NCBI GenBank assembly: GCA_012516295.1
Contig: JAAYWU010000045.1
Coordinates: 1-17,574 of the forward strand
From: Clostridiales bacterium
GTDB lineage: Bacteria > Bacillota > Clostridia > Oscillospirales > Acutalibacteraceae
Length of the DNA stretch: 17,574 bases
Direction: 5' to 3'
Shown: positions 1-8,372 of the stretch, piece after piece
Numbering within the stretch: position 1 is the first letter of the stretch
Layout: every line of letters starts with the position of its first letter
Notes under the pieces: model-generated
What the model was told of the DNA's origin: nothing
Database searches by the model: none
Seen by the model: the letters and a program-made list of their open reading frames with translations, nothing else
Translations under genes and position numbers: made by a program

Positions 1-1980
1 ATCCGCCGCCCCATGGGCCGGATTGTCGACACCCGCGCTTCACATGTGGAGCTGGATAAATACAACGAGAAGTATGACCGCCTGGCTTCTGAGAAGATCA
101 ACACCAATAACACCGTACAGAAGCAGAAGCTGACCCAGCGCAGCAGCCAATACCGCAACAAGCCGCGCAATTCCCGCAAGGAAACCGAGGCCGAGCGCCT
201 GCGCCGTATCGCGATGGAGCGCAAGGCAAAGCCGATTACCGTTCAGATTCCGGAGGAAATTACGGTTGGTGAGCTGGCTATGCGCTTAAAGGCAACCGCA
301 GCGGAAGTCATCAAAAAGCTGATGGGGCTGGGTGTGTTTGCCACCGTAAACGATGTGATCGACTTTGATACGGCTTCGCTTGCGGCAATGGAATTCCACG
401 CGAAGGTGGAAAAGGAAGTCGTTGTTACCATTGAGGAGCAGATTATCGACGACAGCGAGGACGAGGACGACAACCTTGTGCCGCGCGCGCCGGTCGTCGT
501 CGTTATGGGCCATGTTGACCACGGCAAGACCTCCCTGCTCGACGCGATCCGCCACGCGAACGTCACCGCGACCGAAGCGGGCGGAATTACCCAGCATATC
601 GGCGCCTATCAGGTGAAGCTCGGCGACCGCGAGGTAACGTTCCTGGATACGCCGGGCCACGCCGCGTTTACCACCATGCGTGCAAGGGGCGCGCAGGTAA
701 CGGATATTGCGGTTCTGGTTGTCGCTGCGGACGACGGCATCATGCCGCAGACCGTTGAAGCGATCCACCATGCGAAGGCGGCGAACGTTTCGATTATTGT
801 CGCGATTAATAAGATGGATAAACCGGGCGCGAATCCCCAGCATGTTATGGAACAGCTGACCGAATACGACCTTGTGCCGGAGGAATGGGGCGGCGACACG
901 CCGTGCATCCCGGTTTCTGCGTTGAAGAAGACCGGCATTAAGGAGTTACTCGAAATGATCATCCTGGTTGCCGATATGAAAGAGCTGAAGGCGAACCCGG
1001 ACCGCGCGGCAAAGGGCACCGTAATTGAAGCAAGGCTCGACAAGGGCCGCGGCCCGATTGCCACGATGCTGGTACAGAACGGTACGCTCCATACGGGCGA
1101 TATTCTGGTTGCCGGCACCACCGTCGGGCGTGTGCGCGCCATGACGGACGCGAACGGCAAAAAGATTGATTCCGCTGGCCCGAGCGTTCCGGTGGAAATT
1201 ACCGGTTTGGACGATGTGCCGACGGGCGGCGACATTTTCAACGCTGTTTCCGACGAACGCCTTGCAAGGGAGCTGGTGGAACAGCGCCGCAACGAGCTGA
1301 AGGAAGAGCGGTTCAACGCCCGCACGAAGGTTACCCTTGACAATCTGTTCGACCAGATGAAGCAGGGCGATATGAAGGAACTCCAGATTATCGTCAAGGC
1401 GGATGTGCAGGGTTCCGTGGAAGCGGTAAGGCAGTCGCTGGAAAAACTGAGCACCGACGAAGTTCGCGTGAATGTCATTCACGGCGGCGTCGGCGCGATC
1501 AGCGAATCCGACGTCATGCTTGCAACCGCGTCCAACGCCATTATCGTCGGCTTCAATGTGCGCCCCGACCCCGTTGCCGAGGAAAACGCGAAGCGCGACG
1601 GCGTGGATGTGCGCCTGTACCGCATTATTTACGATTGCATCGACGAAATCGAGTCCGCCATGAAGGGAATGCTCGCGCCGAAATACCGCGAGGTTGCCCT
1701 TGGCAAGGCGGAATGCCGCGAGATTTATAAAATTTCCAATGTGGGCACCATTGCCGGCTGCCATGTTACGACGGGCAAGATTACCCGTGCCGCGGAGGTC
1801 CGCGTTGTACGCGACGGCATTGTGATCACCGAGGATAAAATTGGCTCCCTGCGCCGCTTCAAGGATGACGTGAAGGAAGTGGCCGAAGGCTACGACTGCG
1901 GCATCGGTCTTGAAAAGTTCAACGATATTAAGCAGGGAGACATTTTGGAAGCCTTTATGATGGAGGCTTATAGAGAATAA
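1..1980 (+). CDS. infB: Translation initiation factor IF-2 (5' truncated by window edge)
   Basis: IF-2 is the GTPase that places initiator fMet-tRNA on the 30S subunit and promotes subunit joining. The frame is open from base 1 (Ile-Arg-Arg-Pro, then Met at 13), so the real start lies upstream and the Met at 13 is internal. About 659 residues are present. A basic, flexible N-terminal stretch is followed by an IF2_N-like domain (about nt 230-410). The G domain has G1 GHVDHGKT (nt 508-531), the switch segment [10 protein letters not shown]3 DTPGH (from nt 646), G4 NKMD (from nt 808) and a G5-like SALK. The beta-barrel and C1/C2 domains continue to the stop, ending EAYRE. Every GTPase motif is intact. 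The gene opens the usual Firmicute infB-rbfA cluster, but an unusually long spacer separates it from rbfA. Identification is essentially certain. Confidence 0.97.
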   Translation: MRRPMGRIVDTRASHVELDKYNEKYDRLASEKINTNNTVQKQKLTQRSSQYRNKPRNSRKETEAERLRRIAMERKAKPITVQIPEEITVGELAMRLKATAAEVIKKLMGLGVFATVNDVIDFDTASLAAMEFHAKVEKEVVVTIEEQIIDDSEDEDDNLVPRAPVVVVMGHVDHGKTSLLDAIRHANVTATEAGGITQHIGAYQVKLGDREVTFLDTPGHAAFTTMRARGAQVTDIAVLVVAADDGIMPQTVEAIHHAKAANVSIIVAINKMDKPGANPQHVMEQLTEYDLVPEEWGGDTPCIPVSALKKTGIKELLEMIILVADMKELKANPDRAAKGTVIEARLDKGRGPIATMLVQNGTLHTGDILVAGTTVGRVRAMTDANGKKIDSAGPSVPVEITGLDDVPTGGDIFNAVSDERLARELVEQRRNELKEERFNARTKVTLDNLFDQMKQGDMKELQIIVKADVQGSVEAVRQSLEKLSTDEVRVNVIHGGVGAISESDVMLATASNAIIVGFNVRPDPVAEENAKRDGVDVRLYRIIYDCIDEIESAMKGMLAPKYREVALGKAECREIYKISNVGTIAGCHVTTGKITRAAEVRVVRDGIVITEDKIGSLRRFKDDVKEVAEGYDCGIGLEKFNDIKQGDILEAFMMEAYRE

Positions 1981-2199
1981 GGCACAGACTGATGGCAAAT
2001 CTTTGCAACCGCAAAATTGTTCGCAATTTTGCTTCAAAAGTTGGCTGCGCTTGCAAATTTCGGTCACATACGAAAGTATGCCCCCTCATTTACGGCGCTT
2101 GCCGCCTTGTCTTGCACGTTTTGTCACAGGCTGCCCGTTTTCCAAACCGAAGGCTATTTAAGAATAAGCCGAATGAGGGCTATATTACGGAGGTATGAA
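1981..2199. other. Hairpin-rich spacer between infB and rbfA, possible dispersed non-coding element
   Basis: This 219-nt gap interrupts a gene pair that is usually tightly spaced. It contains a perfect 9-bp stem capped by TTCG (2011-2032), a 5-bp stem capped by the GNRA loop GAAA (2067-2080), a CGGC/GCCG stem with loop GCTT (2093-2104), and a long-range pairing of CCCTCATT (2083-2090) with AATGAGGG (2172-2179). An open frame crosses it (1992-2198), but it has no ribosome binding site and no recognisable protein features, so I do not call a gene. The last bases carry the rbfA Shine-Dalgarno. The layout suggests a palindromic intergenic repeat or a structured processing or attenuation element. 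No second copy was seen in this window. Confidence 0.5.
2011..2032. other. Perfect 9-bp hairpin with TTCG tetraloop
   Basis: Arms GCAAAATTG and CAATTTTGC enclose TTCG, an exceptionally stable RNA tetraloop. No T-run follows, so it is not an intrinsic terminator on the + strand. It lies 31 nt after the infB stop and could block 3' exonucleases or be part of a repeat element. Confidence 0.7.
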
Positions 2200-2556
2200 A
2201 TGGCCAGCCACAGAATGGGGCGCATTACCGAGGACATTAAACGCGAGCTAACGGCGATTTTCCGCGAACTGAAAGACCCGCGGATTCAGGGGCTGATCAG
2301 CGTTGTCCGGGTAGAAGTTACCAACGATTTATCTTTCTGCACAGTTTATATCAGCGCAATGGAGGGAATGGAGCGCGCAAAGCAGGCGGTTACCGGGCTG
2401 AAATCCGCTTCCGGCTTTATCCGCCGCGAGCTCGGCGCGCGCCTGCAGATCAGGCATGTGCCGGAGCTGCTCTTTAAGCCCACCGATTCCATTGAATACA
2501 GCGCGAATATTTCACGGATACTCAATGACCTAAGGAGTGATAAAAAAGATGGTTAG
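2200..2556 (+). CDS. rbfA: Ribosome-binding factor A
   Basis: RbfA is a small KH-like cold-shock factor that binds 30S precursors and helps mature the 5' end of 16S rRNA. The start ATG at 2200 is chosen because GGAGG (2189-2193) sits 6 nt upstream and the protein then begins MASHRMGRITEDI, the normal RbfA start. The frame is open further upstream (Met at 2017), but that is spacer sequence. The product has 118 residues, normal for the family. It carries the typical core with LKDPRIQG, a VTNDLS segment, and the family signature around VPELLFKPTDSIEYS. Its 3' end overlaps nrnA by 8 nt, which suggests translational coupling. Confidence 0.95.
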   Translation: MASHRMGRITEDIKRELTAIFRELKDPRIQGLISVVRVEVTNDLSFCTVYISAMEGMERAKQAVTGLKSASGFIRRELGARLQIRHVPELLFKPTDSIEYSANISRILNDLRSDKKDG

Positions 2557-3493
2557 CCGGAACGAAGCGGCCGAGTTCCTGCGCGGGGCGGACGATATCC
2601 TGATCCTGTGCCACCAGTACCCCGACGGCGACACCCTCGGTTCGGCTACGGCGCTTTGCCGCGGGCTGCAAAAGCTTGGGAAGCGCGCCATGATCAAATG
2701 CTCCGCCCCGATTATGCCGAAGTACGACTACCTTTTCGGCGGCGTGGAGAAGCAGGAATTCACTCCGAAGGCGATTGTGGCGGTGGATATTGCCGACACA
2801 CAATTGATCGGTGAGCCGAATCAAAGCTTGTACGGCGAGAAAATTGACCTATGCATCGACCACCATCCCTCCAATATGGGGTACGCGAAGCGTTCCTGTG
2901 TGGACCCGAAAGCGGCGGCGACCTGCGAGATTATTTTTGACGTGCTGAACCTTTTGAATGTGGAAATCGACCGTCAAATCGCGGACTGCCTTTATACGGG
3001 GATTACCACGGATACGGGCTGTTTTAAATACATTAACGTCACGCCGCGGACGTACCGCATTGCGGCGGACTTAGTGGAAAAGGGCGCGGACGGCAACCGC
3101 ATCAACCGCGAAATGTTCGACACGAAATCCCGCGCGCGCATCGGGATGGAGCGCCGCGTGATGGAAACCATCCGTTATTATTACGATAACCGCGTCGCGG
3201 TCATTAAAATAACCCTGGAAATGATCCGCAGCACCGGTGCGACGGAGGGCGATATCGAAGGGCTTGCTTCGATTCCGCGCGCGATTGAAGGGGTGCTGGT
3301 CGGCGTTACGCTGCGCGAAAAGCCGGACGGCACCTGCAAGATTTCGCTGCGCGCCCGCCCGCCCATCAACGCTTCCGATATCTGCGCCGCATTCGGCGGT
3401 GGCGGACATGCCGGCGCGGCGGGCTGCACGTTTGATACCACCATGGATCAGGCGGAAAAGCAGATGCTTGAGGAAATTCGGAAACATATATGA
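2549..3493 (+). CDS. nrnA: DHH/DHHA1 phosphoesterase, NrnA-type nanoRNase / pAp phosphatase
   Basis: NrnA-type enzymes degrade short RNA oligonucleotides from the end and often dephosphorylate 3'-phosphoadenosine 5'-phosphate. The 314-residue product has the DHH N-terminal domain with HxxPDGD (His22, Asp26, Asp28), a further Asp in AVDIAD, and the Asp104-His105-His106 triad that binds Mn2+. The C-terminal DHHA1 domain has the substrate-binding glycine loop GGGGHAGAAG at about 283-292. I prefer ATG at 2549 over GTG at 2537 because TAAGGAG (2531-2537) would overlap the GTG, while it sits 11 nt before the ATG. The gene overlaps rbfA by 8 nt and is followed 21 nt later by truB. Family assignment is firm; exact substrate preference is inferred from family and context. 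Confidence 0.93.
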   Translation: MVSRNEAAEFLRGADDILILCHQYPDGDTLGSATALCRGLQKLGKRAMIKCSAPIMPKYDYLFGGVEKQEFTPKAIVAVDIADTQLIGEPNQSLYGEKIDLCIDHHPSNMGYAKRSCVDPKAAATCEIIFDVLNLLNVEIDRQIADCLYTGITTDTGCFKYINVTPRTYRIAADLVEKGADGNRINREMFDTKSRARIGMERRVMETIRYYYDNRVAVIKITLEMIRSTGATEGDIEGLASIPRAIEGVLVGVTLREKPDGTCKISLRARPPINASDICAAFGGGGHAGAAGCTFDTTMDQAEKQMLEEIRKHI

Positions 3494-3514
3494 GAATGCG
3501 AGGGAGGACGCGGC

Positions 3515-4453
3515 GTGAACGGCGTTATTGTATTGGATAAGCCGCGGGATTTCACTTCGTTTGACGTGGTCGCGGTGATGCGCCGGCTGTGCGGCGAGAA
3601 AAAAATCGGCCACACCGGCACGCTGGACCCCATGGCGACCGGGGTGCTGCCCCTGCTTTTGGGAAAGGCGACGCGGGCGGCTTCGCTTTTGGCGGACACG
3701 GACAAGGAGTATGCGGCCGGGTTTGCGCTTGGCTACTCCACCGATACACAGGACAGCACCGGCAAAAAGCAACAGGAAAGCGCAAAAAAGGTAACAAGGG
3801 AACAAATTGAGGCGGTATTGCCCTATTTCCGGGGAAATATTTTCCAGATTCCGCCCATGTACTCGGCCGTGCAGGTCAACGGGCAGCGGCTTTATAACCT
3901 TGCCCGGCAAGGCGTCGAGGTCGAGCGCGAAAAGCGCCCGGTGACCGTTTACCGGCTGGAACTTACGGATTTTGACGAAAACACCCAGAGCGGCGGCCTG
4001 CTTGTGCGCTGCTCGAAGGGGACTTATATACGCACCCTTTGCGCGGATATCGGCGAAAAGCTGGGTACCTACGGCGTGATGACCTCGCTGAGGAGGACTT
4101 CGGCGGCGGGCTTCACCCTTGCGCAGGCGATTACGCTGGATGAAGCGCGGGCGCTTTCCGCGCAGGGCACGCTTTCGGAAAAGCTTCTGCCGGTGGAAAG
4201 CCTGTTTTTGCATTTCCCCGCGGTTCGGGTAACCGGGGCGCAGGCGAACCGGTTTCGAAACGGCGGCGGGCTTTTCCTGGACCGCACGTCCATTTCACCC
4301 CGCGCCAGGGAAAACGGCGCGGTTTTCCGCGTTCTTTCTCCCGACGGCGTATTTCTGGGGCTGGGGAACGTGGATACCGGAAAAGCGGAGCTTTGTGTGC
4401 TTCGCCTATTTTGTGACAGCATGGACAAAACAGATGGAGCGAAAGCAAAATGA
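3515..4453 (+). CDS. truB: tRNA pseudouridine(55) synthase
   Basis: TruB isomerises U55 in the T-loop of nearly all tRNAs to pseudouridine. The protein has 312 residues, within the family range. The N-terminal motif VLDKPRDFTSFD is followed by GHTGTLDPMATG, in which Asp38 is the catalytic nucleophile. The conserved CSKGTYIRTL motif comes later, and the C-terminal part resembles the usual RNA-binding extension. The start is GTG at 3515, placed 7 nt after GGGAGG (3502-3507). No ATG start fits the alignment, because the protein must begin NGVIVLDKP. The stop overlaps the ribF start (ATGA at 4450-4453). The placement between nrnA and ribF is classic for Firmicutes. Confidence 0.96.
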   Translation: MNGVIVLDKPRDFTSFDVVAVMRRLCGEKKIGHTGTLDPMATGVLPLLLGKATRAASLLADTDKEYAAGFALGYSTDTQDSTGKKQQESAKKVTREQIEAVLPYFRGNIFQIPPMYSAVQVNGQRLYNLARQGVEVEREKRPVTVYRLELTDFDENTQSGGLLVRCSKGTYIRTLCADIGEKLGTYGVMTSLRRTSAAGFTLAQAITLDEARALSAQGTLSEKLLPVESLFLHFPAVRVTGAQANRFRNGGGLFLDRTSISPRARENGAVFRVLSPDGVFLGLGNVDTGKAELCVLRLFCDSMDKTDGAKAK

Positions 4454-5388
4454 GGATAAATTATGATTTAACACCCGCACTTGCTGATACCGCGGTCGCG
4501 CTCGGCAGTTTTGACGGCCTGCATGTCGGCCATCAAAAGGTAATCGGTTCGGCGGTGGAAGCGAAAAAAGATGGGCTTTTGCCCGCGGTTCTTACCTTTG
4601 CGCGCAACCCGCTCGCTGATCTGGGCGGCTGCGCGGGCGGTGAAATCCTTTCGCAGGAACAGAAAATCCATCTTCTGGAAGAATTCGGCGTGGAACAGCT
4701 CTATATCCTGAATTTTTCCACGATCAAGGATTATACCCCGGAGCAATTTGTGGACCGGGTGCTGATTCGGGTCTGCCATGCAAAACAGGTTTGCTGCGGG
4801 TTCAACTTTACGTTTGGCTGCGGCGGAAAGGGAAACAGCCACACGCTGGAGCAGCTTTGCAGCGAGAGGGGCTTGAAGACGAAGGTTGCCGGAGCCGTCC
4901 TGCTGGACGGGGACACCGTCAGTTCCACGCGCATCCGCGGCTTAATCGCAAATGGCGACGTGGACGAAGCGGCCCGCCTTCTGGGAAGGCCGTACGGTTA
5001 CCGCTCGCCCGTTCTGCACGGGCGCAAGCTCGGGCGCAGGCTGGGGAACCCCACGCTGAACCAGGCGATTCCGAAAAATTTCGTGCTTCCCCGGTTCGGG
5101 GTTTACGTTTCCCGGGCTGTTTTCGGCGGGAAGGAATACTGCGGCGTGACCAATGTCGGCATTAAACCAACGGTCGGCTCGCCCTGTGTTTTAGCGGAAA
5201 CCTGGCTTCCGGATTACAGCGGCGAAGACTTTTACGGCAAAACCGTCGGCGTGGATTTGATGAAGTTCCTCCGTCCGGAGAAAAAATTTGCCGGATTGGA
5301 CGAATTGCAAGCGGAAATCCATAAAAACGGGGAACAGGCAAAGGAATATTTTGAAAAAAACAGGGCAATATTCCAACAAGGCATATAA
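4450..5388 (+). CDS. ribF: Bifunctional riboflavin kinase / FMN adenylyltransferase
   Basis: RibF converts riboflavin to FMN and then FAD. Its 312 residues cover both domains. The N-terminal nucleotidyltransferase domain has GSFDGLHVGH (19-28) and SSTRIR (158-163). The C-terminal flavokinase domain has GRKLGRRLGNPTLN (191-204), the counterpart of the usual GRxLGFPTAN motif with Thr and Asn kept, then NVGIKPTVG, an ETW segment (250-252) and FLRPEKKF near the end. Two positions differ from what I expect: Asn200 where Phe is common, and Trp252 where His is common. These are probably lineage variants, not inactivation. It starts inside the truB stop (ATGA overlap), so it is probably translationally coupled. 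Confidence 0.95.
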   Translation: MRINYDLTPALADTAVALGSFDGLHVGHQKVIGSAVEAKKDGLLPAVLTFARNPLADLGGCAGGEILSQEQKIHLLEEFGVEQLYILNFSTIKDYTPEQFVDRVLIRVCHAKQVCCGFNFTFGCGGKGNSHTLEQLCSERGLKTKVAGAVLLDGDTVSSTRIRGLIANGDVDEAARLLGRPYGYRSPVLHGRKLGRRLGNPTLNQAIPKNFVLPRFGVYVSRAVFGGKEYCGVTNVGIKPTVGSPCVLAETWLPDYSGEDFYGKTVGVDLMKFLRPEKKFAGLDELQAEIHKNGEQAKEYFEKNRAIFQQGI

Positions 5389-5402
5389 AAGGCAAAAAAC
5401 AA

Positions 5403-5431
5403 TTTACAAAAAAAGTTTAGCATGCTATAAT
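5403..5431 (+). promoter_or_regulatory. Sigma-A promoter for rpsO
   Basis: The -35 box TTTACA (5403-5408) is separated by exactly 17 nt from a perfect TATAAT (5426-5431), which is preceded by TGC to form an extended -10. The expected transcription start is near 5438, leaving a leader of about 100 nt before rpsO. This is one of the best promoter matches in the window. Confidence 0.85.
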
Positions 5432-5437
5432 AAAAAA

Positions 5438-5539
5438 GTATGATGCCCCTTTCCCGGATAAAGGAGCAAGCCCCGTTCAGGGGAATTCACCAGCCTTTTT
5501 CTGCGATTGAGGGTCTATTCTTAGAAAGGGTGGAAAATA
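5438..5539 (+). promoter_or_regulatory. Structured rpsO leader, candidate S15 autoregulatory site
   Basis: The leader can form CCTTT/AAAGG (5448-5452 with 5460-5464, loop CCCGGAT) and CCCC/GGGG (5471-5474 with 5480-5483, loop GTTCA). A further 50 nt leads to the Shine-Dalgarno-like AAAGGGTGG (5525-5533). S15 is known to repress its own mRNA in several bacteria through leader structures that differ between lineages. That this leader does so is inference from its length and hairpins; I do not recognise a specific described class. Confidence 0.4.
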
Positions 5540-5803
5540 ATGTTAAAAGAAGAAAAAACAGCGATTATTAAAGAGTATGCTTTGCATGAGGGCGACACCG
5601 GTTCTTCCGAAGTGCAGATTGCGATTCTTACAAAAAGAATCAACGATCTTACCGAGCATCTGAAGACGCACCAGAAGGATCACCATTCCCGCCGCGGTCT
5701 TCTGAAAATGGTCGGTGCAAGAAGGAACCTGCTCAACTATTTGCAAAAACGCGATATTGAGCGTTACCGTTCCATCATCCAAAAGCTTGGTATACGCAAG
5801 TAA
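5540..5803 (+). CDS. rpsO: 30S ribosomal protein S15
   Basis: S15 binds the central domain of 16S rRNA early in 30S assembly and forms an intersubunit bridge. The 87 residues are all helical-type sequence and match the family closely. Landmarks are [15 protein letters not shown] in the N-terminal half, then the rRNA-binding segment [16 protein letters not shown] and a basic tail ending KLGIRK. The start ATG at 5540 follows AAAGGGTGG. The gene is transcribed from its own promoter and closed by a strong terminator, so it is largely a single-gene unit inside the cluster. Confidence 0.98.
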   Translation: MLKEEKTAIIKEYALHEGDTGSSEVQIAILTKRINDLTEHLKTHQKDHHSRRGLLKMVGARRNLLNYLQKRDIERYRSIIQKLGIRK

Positions 5804-5809
5804 TCCAGT

Positions 5810-5852
5810 CCTTTAGGGCAGGCGGCCATGCCGCCTGCCTTAAGGCTTTTTT
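5810..5852 (+). terminator. Strong intrinsic terminator after rpsO
   Basis: A near-perfect 16-pair stem (5811-5826 with 5830-5845, two G-T wobbles) closed by loop CAT is followed by C and a run of six T (5847-5852). It lies 7 nt after the rpsO stop. It should separate rpsO from pnp unless read-through occurs. Confidence 0.93.
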
Positions 5853-5965
5853 ATTAAAATCAAAAAAACGGGCTGAACGGGACTTAGCAGTGAAACGGGC
5901 GCCTGCGTGTTGGACGTCGGTTTTATTGCTAAACCTGTTTTTCCCGTTTGAATTGGAGGAAAACT
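5853..5965 (+). promoter_or_regulatory. pnp upstream leader with long-range complementarity
   Basis: This 113-nt stretch precedes pnp. AACGGG (5876-5881) can pair with CCCGTT (5943-5948), and TTAGCA (5884-5889) with TGCTAA (5927-5932), which would fold the region into one extended stem just upstream of the GGAGGA ribosome binding site (5955-5960). PNPase mRNAs in E. coli are autoregulated through a double-stranded leader cut by RNase III; an analogous arrangement here is inference. I found no convincing -35/-10 pair, so pnp may depend on read-through of the rpsO terminator. Confidence 0.35.
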
Positions 5966-8215
5966 ATGTTCGAAAACTTTAAAGTTTATGAAACAGAGTT
6001 CGCCGGGCGTCCGCTGGTTATTGAAACCGGTAAAATGGCACAGCTTGCAAACGGCGAATGCTTGGTTCGTTATGGGGAAACCGTGGTTCACGTTGCCGTA
6101 ACCGCTTCCCAGAAACCGCGCGAGGGCGTGGACTTTTTCCCGCTTTCCGTTGACTTTGAGGAAAAGCTCTATTCCGTGGGCCGTATTCCCGGCTCTTTTC
6201 TGAAACGCGAAGGCCGCCCGAGCGATAAGGCGATTTTGACCTCCCGCGTCATCGACCGCCCGATCCGCCCGCTGTTCCCGAAGGATATGCGCAACGACGT
6301 TTCCGTTGTCTGTACGGTAATGTCGGTTGACCACGACTGCTCGCCGGAAATTGCCGCCATGGTCGGCCCATCCATTGCGCTCAGCATTTCCGATATCCCG
6401 TGGAAGGGCCCGATTTCGGGTGTTTCCGTCGGCTATGTGGACGGGGAGTATGTTATTAACCCGACCTCTGAACAGCGCAAGGTTTCCCAGATGGCCGTAA
6501 CCGTTGCTTCCACCGAAACCCGCATTGCCATGATTGAGGCGGGCGCAAACATCGTTTCCGACGAGGTGATGTATAACGGCATTATGGCCGGGCACGAGGC
6601 AAACCAGAAGATTATTGCGTTCATTAAAGGAATTCAGGCGGAGATCGGCAAAGAGAAGTTCTCCTACCCGAGCAACGAGCCGGACGAGGAGATGCTCAAT
6701 GCAATCAAGGAATTCGCCCTGGAAGATGTGAAGCTTGCCCTCGACACAGACGATAAAAACGTGCGTGACGCAAGGCTCAAACCCATTTATGAAAAGGTAC
6801 ACGAGAAATTCGACGAGATTTACCCCGATCAGGAGGCAAAGATCGACGAGTGCATGTATAAAACGCAGAAATATATTGTACGGCGCTGGCTCCTTGACGA
6901 GCAGAAGCGTGTGGACGGCAGAAAGATGGACCAGATGCGCCCGCTTGCCGCGGAAGTAGGCCTTCTGCCGCGCGTGCACGGTTCCGGTTTGTTTACCCGC
7001 GGCCAGACGCAGGTTCTGACCGTCGCAACCCTCGGCCCCGTCAGCGACGCCCAGATTCTGGACGGCATTGATGAGGAAGAAACCAAGCACTATATCCACC
7101 AGTACAATTTCCCGTCCTATTCGGTCGGCGAAACCAAGCCGAGCCGCGGCCCGGGCCGCCGCGAAATCGGGCACGGCGCCCTTGCGGAGCGCGCGCTGGT
7201 TCCGGTTATCCCGAGCGTGGAGGAGTTCCCGTACGCTTACCGCCTTGTTTCCGAGGTGCTTTCTTCCAACGGCTCTACTTCCCAGGCTTCTATCTGCGGC
7301 TCCACGCTTGCGCTGATGGATGCCGGTGTGCCGATTAAGGCGCCGGTTGCGGGTATTTCCTGCGGCCTGATTACCGAAGGCGACCGCTGGATGACCATGG
7401 TTGACATTCAAGGGGGGGAAGACTTCTTCGGCGACATGGACTTTAAGGTTGCTGGTACGCACGAAGGAATTACCGCCATTCAAATGGACCTGAAAATTGA
7501 CGGCTTGACTCCGGAAATGGTCAAGGAAGCCCTTGAAAAGACGCATAAAGCAAGAAATTATATCCTTGACGAAATCATTTTGAAGACCATCCCGGCGCCG
7601 CGCGAACAGCTTTCCAAGTACGCGCCGAAAATGTTCTCCACTTTGATTCCGATTGATAAAATCCGCGAAGTCATTGGCTCCGGCGGAAAGGTCATTCAAA
7701 AGATCTGCGCCGAATGCGACGTAAAGGTTGAGGTGGAAGAGGACGGGCACGTATATGTTTCCGGCCTTGACGCCGAAAACTGCCAGCGCGCGCTGACCAT
7801 CATCGACACGATTGTGAATGACCCCGAGCCGGGTGCAATCTATAACGGCAAGGTTACCCGCCTTATGGATTTCGGCGCGTTTGTTGAAATCGCGCCGGGC
7901 AAGGAAGGCCTTGTCCATATTTCCCGCCTGGATGTGAAACGCACCGAGAAAGTGACCGACGCTGTCGATGTCGGCGACGAGGTCATGGTTAAGGTGCTTG
8001 AAATCGACGATAAAGGCAGGCTGAACCTTTCCCGCCGCGACGCTTTGATCGAGGTGGAGGGCCTGAAGCCGGAAAATGAAATTTCCGACGCACCGCGCCG
8101 CTCGTTCCCACGCAGGGATGACCACCGCCATGACGACCATCGCCGCGGTGACCGTCCGCGCGCGAGCAACGGCTTTATTGCCAATACCAATAAACCGCGC
8201 GGCTCCAAGGGCTGA
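5966..8215 (+). CDS. pnp: Polyribonucleotide nucleotidyltransferase (PNPase)
   Basis: PNPase is a trimeric 3'-5' phosphorolytic exoribonuclease that releases nucleoside diphosphates during mRNA decay. The 749-residue product has two RNase PH-like domains joined by a helical linker. The second carries the metal and catalytic residues Asp486, Asp492 and Lys494 in EDFFGDMDFK. A KH domain follows with GSGGK at 571-575, then an S1 domain at about 620-692. The tail is rich in Arg, Asp and His and probably disordered. The start ATG at 5966 follows GGAGGA (5955-5960) by 5 nt; an in-frame TTG at 5948 lies before the ribosome binding site and is rejected. A run of seven G (7412-7418) encodes Gly483-Gly484 beside the catalytic residues. 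Confidence 0.97.
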   Translation: MFENFKVYETEFAGRPLVIETGKMAQLANGECLVRYGETVVHVAVTASQKPREGVDFFPLSVDFEEKLYSVGRIPGSFLKREGRPSDKAILTSRVIDRPIRPLFPKDMRNDVSVVCTVMSVDHDCSPEIAAMVGPSIALSISDIPWKGPISGVSVGYVDGEYVINPTSEQRKVSQMAVTVASTETRIAMIEAGANIVSDEVMYNGIMAGHEANQKIIAFIKGIQAEIGKEKFSYPSNEPDEEMLNAIKEFALEDVKLALDTDDKNVRDARLKPIYEKVHEKFDEIYPDQEAKIDECMYKTQKYIVRRWLLDEQKRVDGRKMDQMRPLAAEVGLLPRVHGSGLFTRGQTQVLTVATLGPVSDAQILDGIDEEETKHYIHQYNFPSYSVGETKPSRGPGRREIGHGALAERALVPVIPSVEEFPYAYRLVSEVLSSNGSTSQASICGSTLALMDAGVPIKAPVAGISCGLITEGDRWMTMVDIQGGEDFFGDMDFKVAGTHEGITAIQMDLKIDGLTPEMVKEALEKTHKARNYILDEIILKTIPAPREQLSKYAPKMFSTLIPIDKIREVIGSGGKVIQKICAECDVKVEVEEDGHVYVSGLDAENCQRALTIIDTIVNDPEPGAIYNGKVTRLMDFGAFVEIAPGKEGLVHISRLDVKRTEKVTDAVDVGDEVMVKVLEIDDKGRLNLSRRDALIEVEGLKPENEISDAPRRSFPRRDDHRHDDHRRGDRPRASNGFIANTNKPRGSKG

Positions 8216-8228
8216 TTAAATAATTTTC

Positions 8229-8261
8229 CTCCCGGGGTATCTGCCCCGGGAGTTTTTTTTT
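8229..8261 (+). terminator. Intrinsic terminator after pnp
   Basis: CTCCCGGGG (8229-8237) and CCCCGGGAG (8244-8252) form a perfect 9-bp stem with loop TATCTG, directly followed by nine T (8253-8261). It lies 13 nt after the pnp stop and closes the translation/RNA-decay block. Confidence 0.95.
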
Positions 8262-8337
8262 GCCTGTGCAATTGACAACGGCATAGCCGAATTGCCGCGC
8301 TTTTTCTGGGATTTTGCGTATCATTTCGAAACGCTTC

Positions 8338-8366
8338 TTCAAAATCCTGTGAAAATGTGCTATAAT
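8338..8366 (+). promoter_or_regulatory. Sigma-A promoter for proBA
   Basis: A perfect TATAAT (8361-8366) is preceded by TGC (8358-8360), giving an extended -10. A modest -35 TTCAAA (8338-8343) stands 17 nt upstream. The transcription start should be near 8373, leaving a leader of about 110 nt before proB. Confidence 0.75.
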
Positions 8367-8372
8367 TTTACT

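Noticed and set aside
1992..2198. A 68-codon frame in the infB-rbfA spacer
   Set aside because: No ribosome binding site, composition dictated by hairpins, and no plausible protein features.
5840..8140. A 766-codon open frame antisense to pnp
   Set aside because: It lies entirely opposite a certain gene, has no ribosome binding site or recognisable motif, and follows from the G+C-rich codon use of pnp.
8272..8300. TTGACA at 8272-8277 as a promoter for proB
   Set aside because: The sequence 17 nt downstream is G+C-rich and does not resemble a -10 box; the TATAAT at 8361 is far better.
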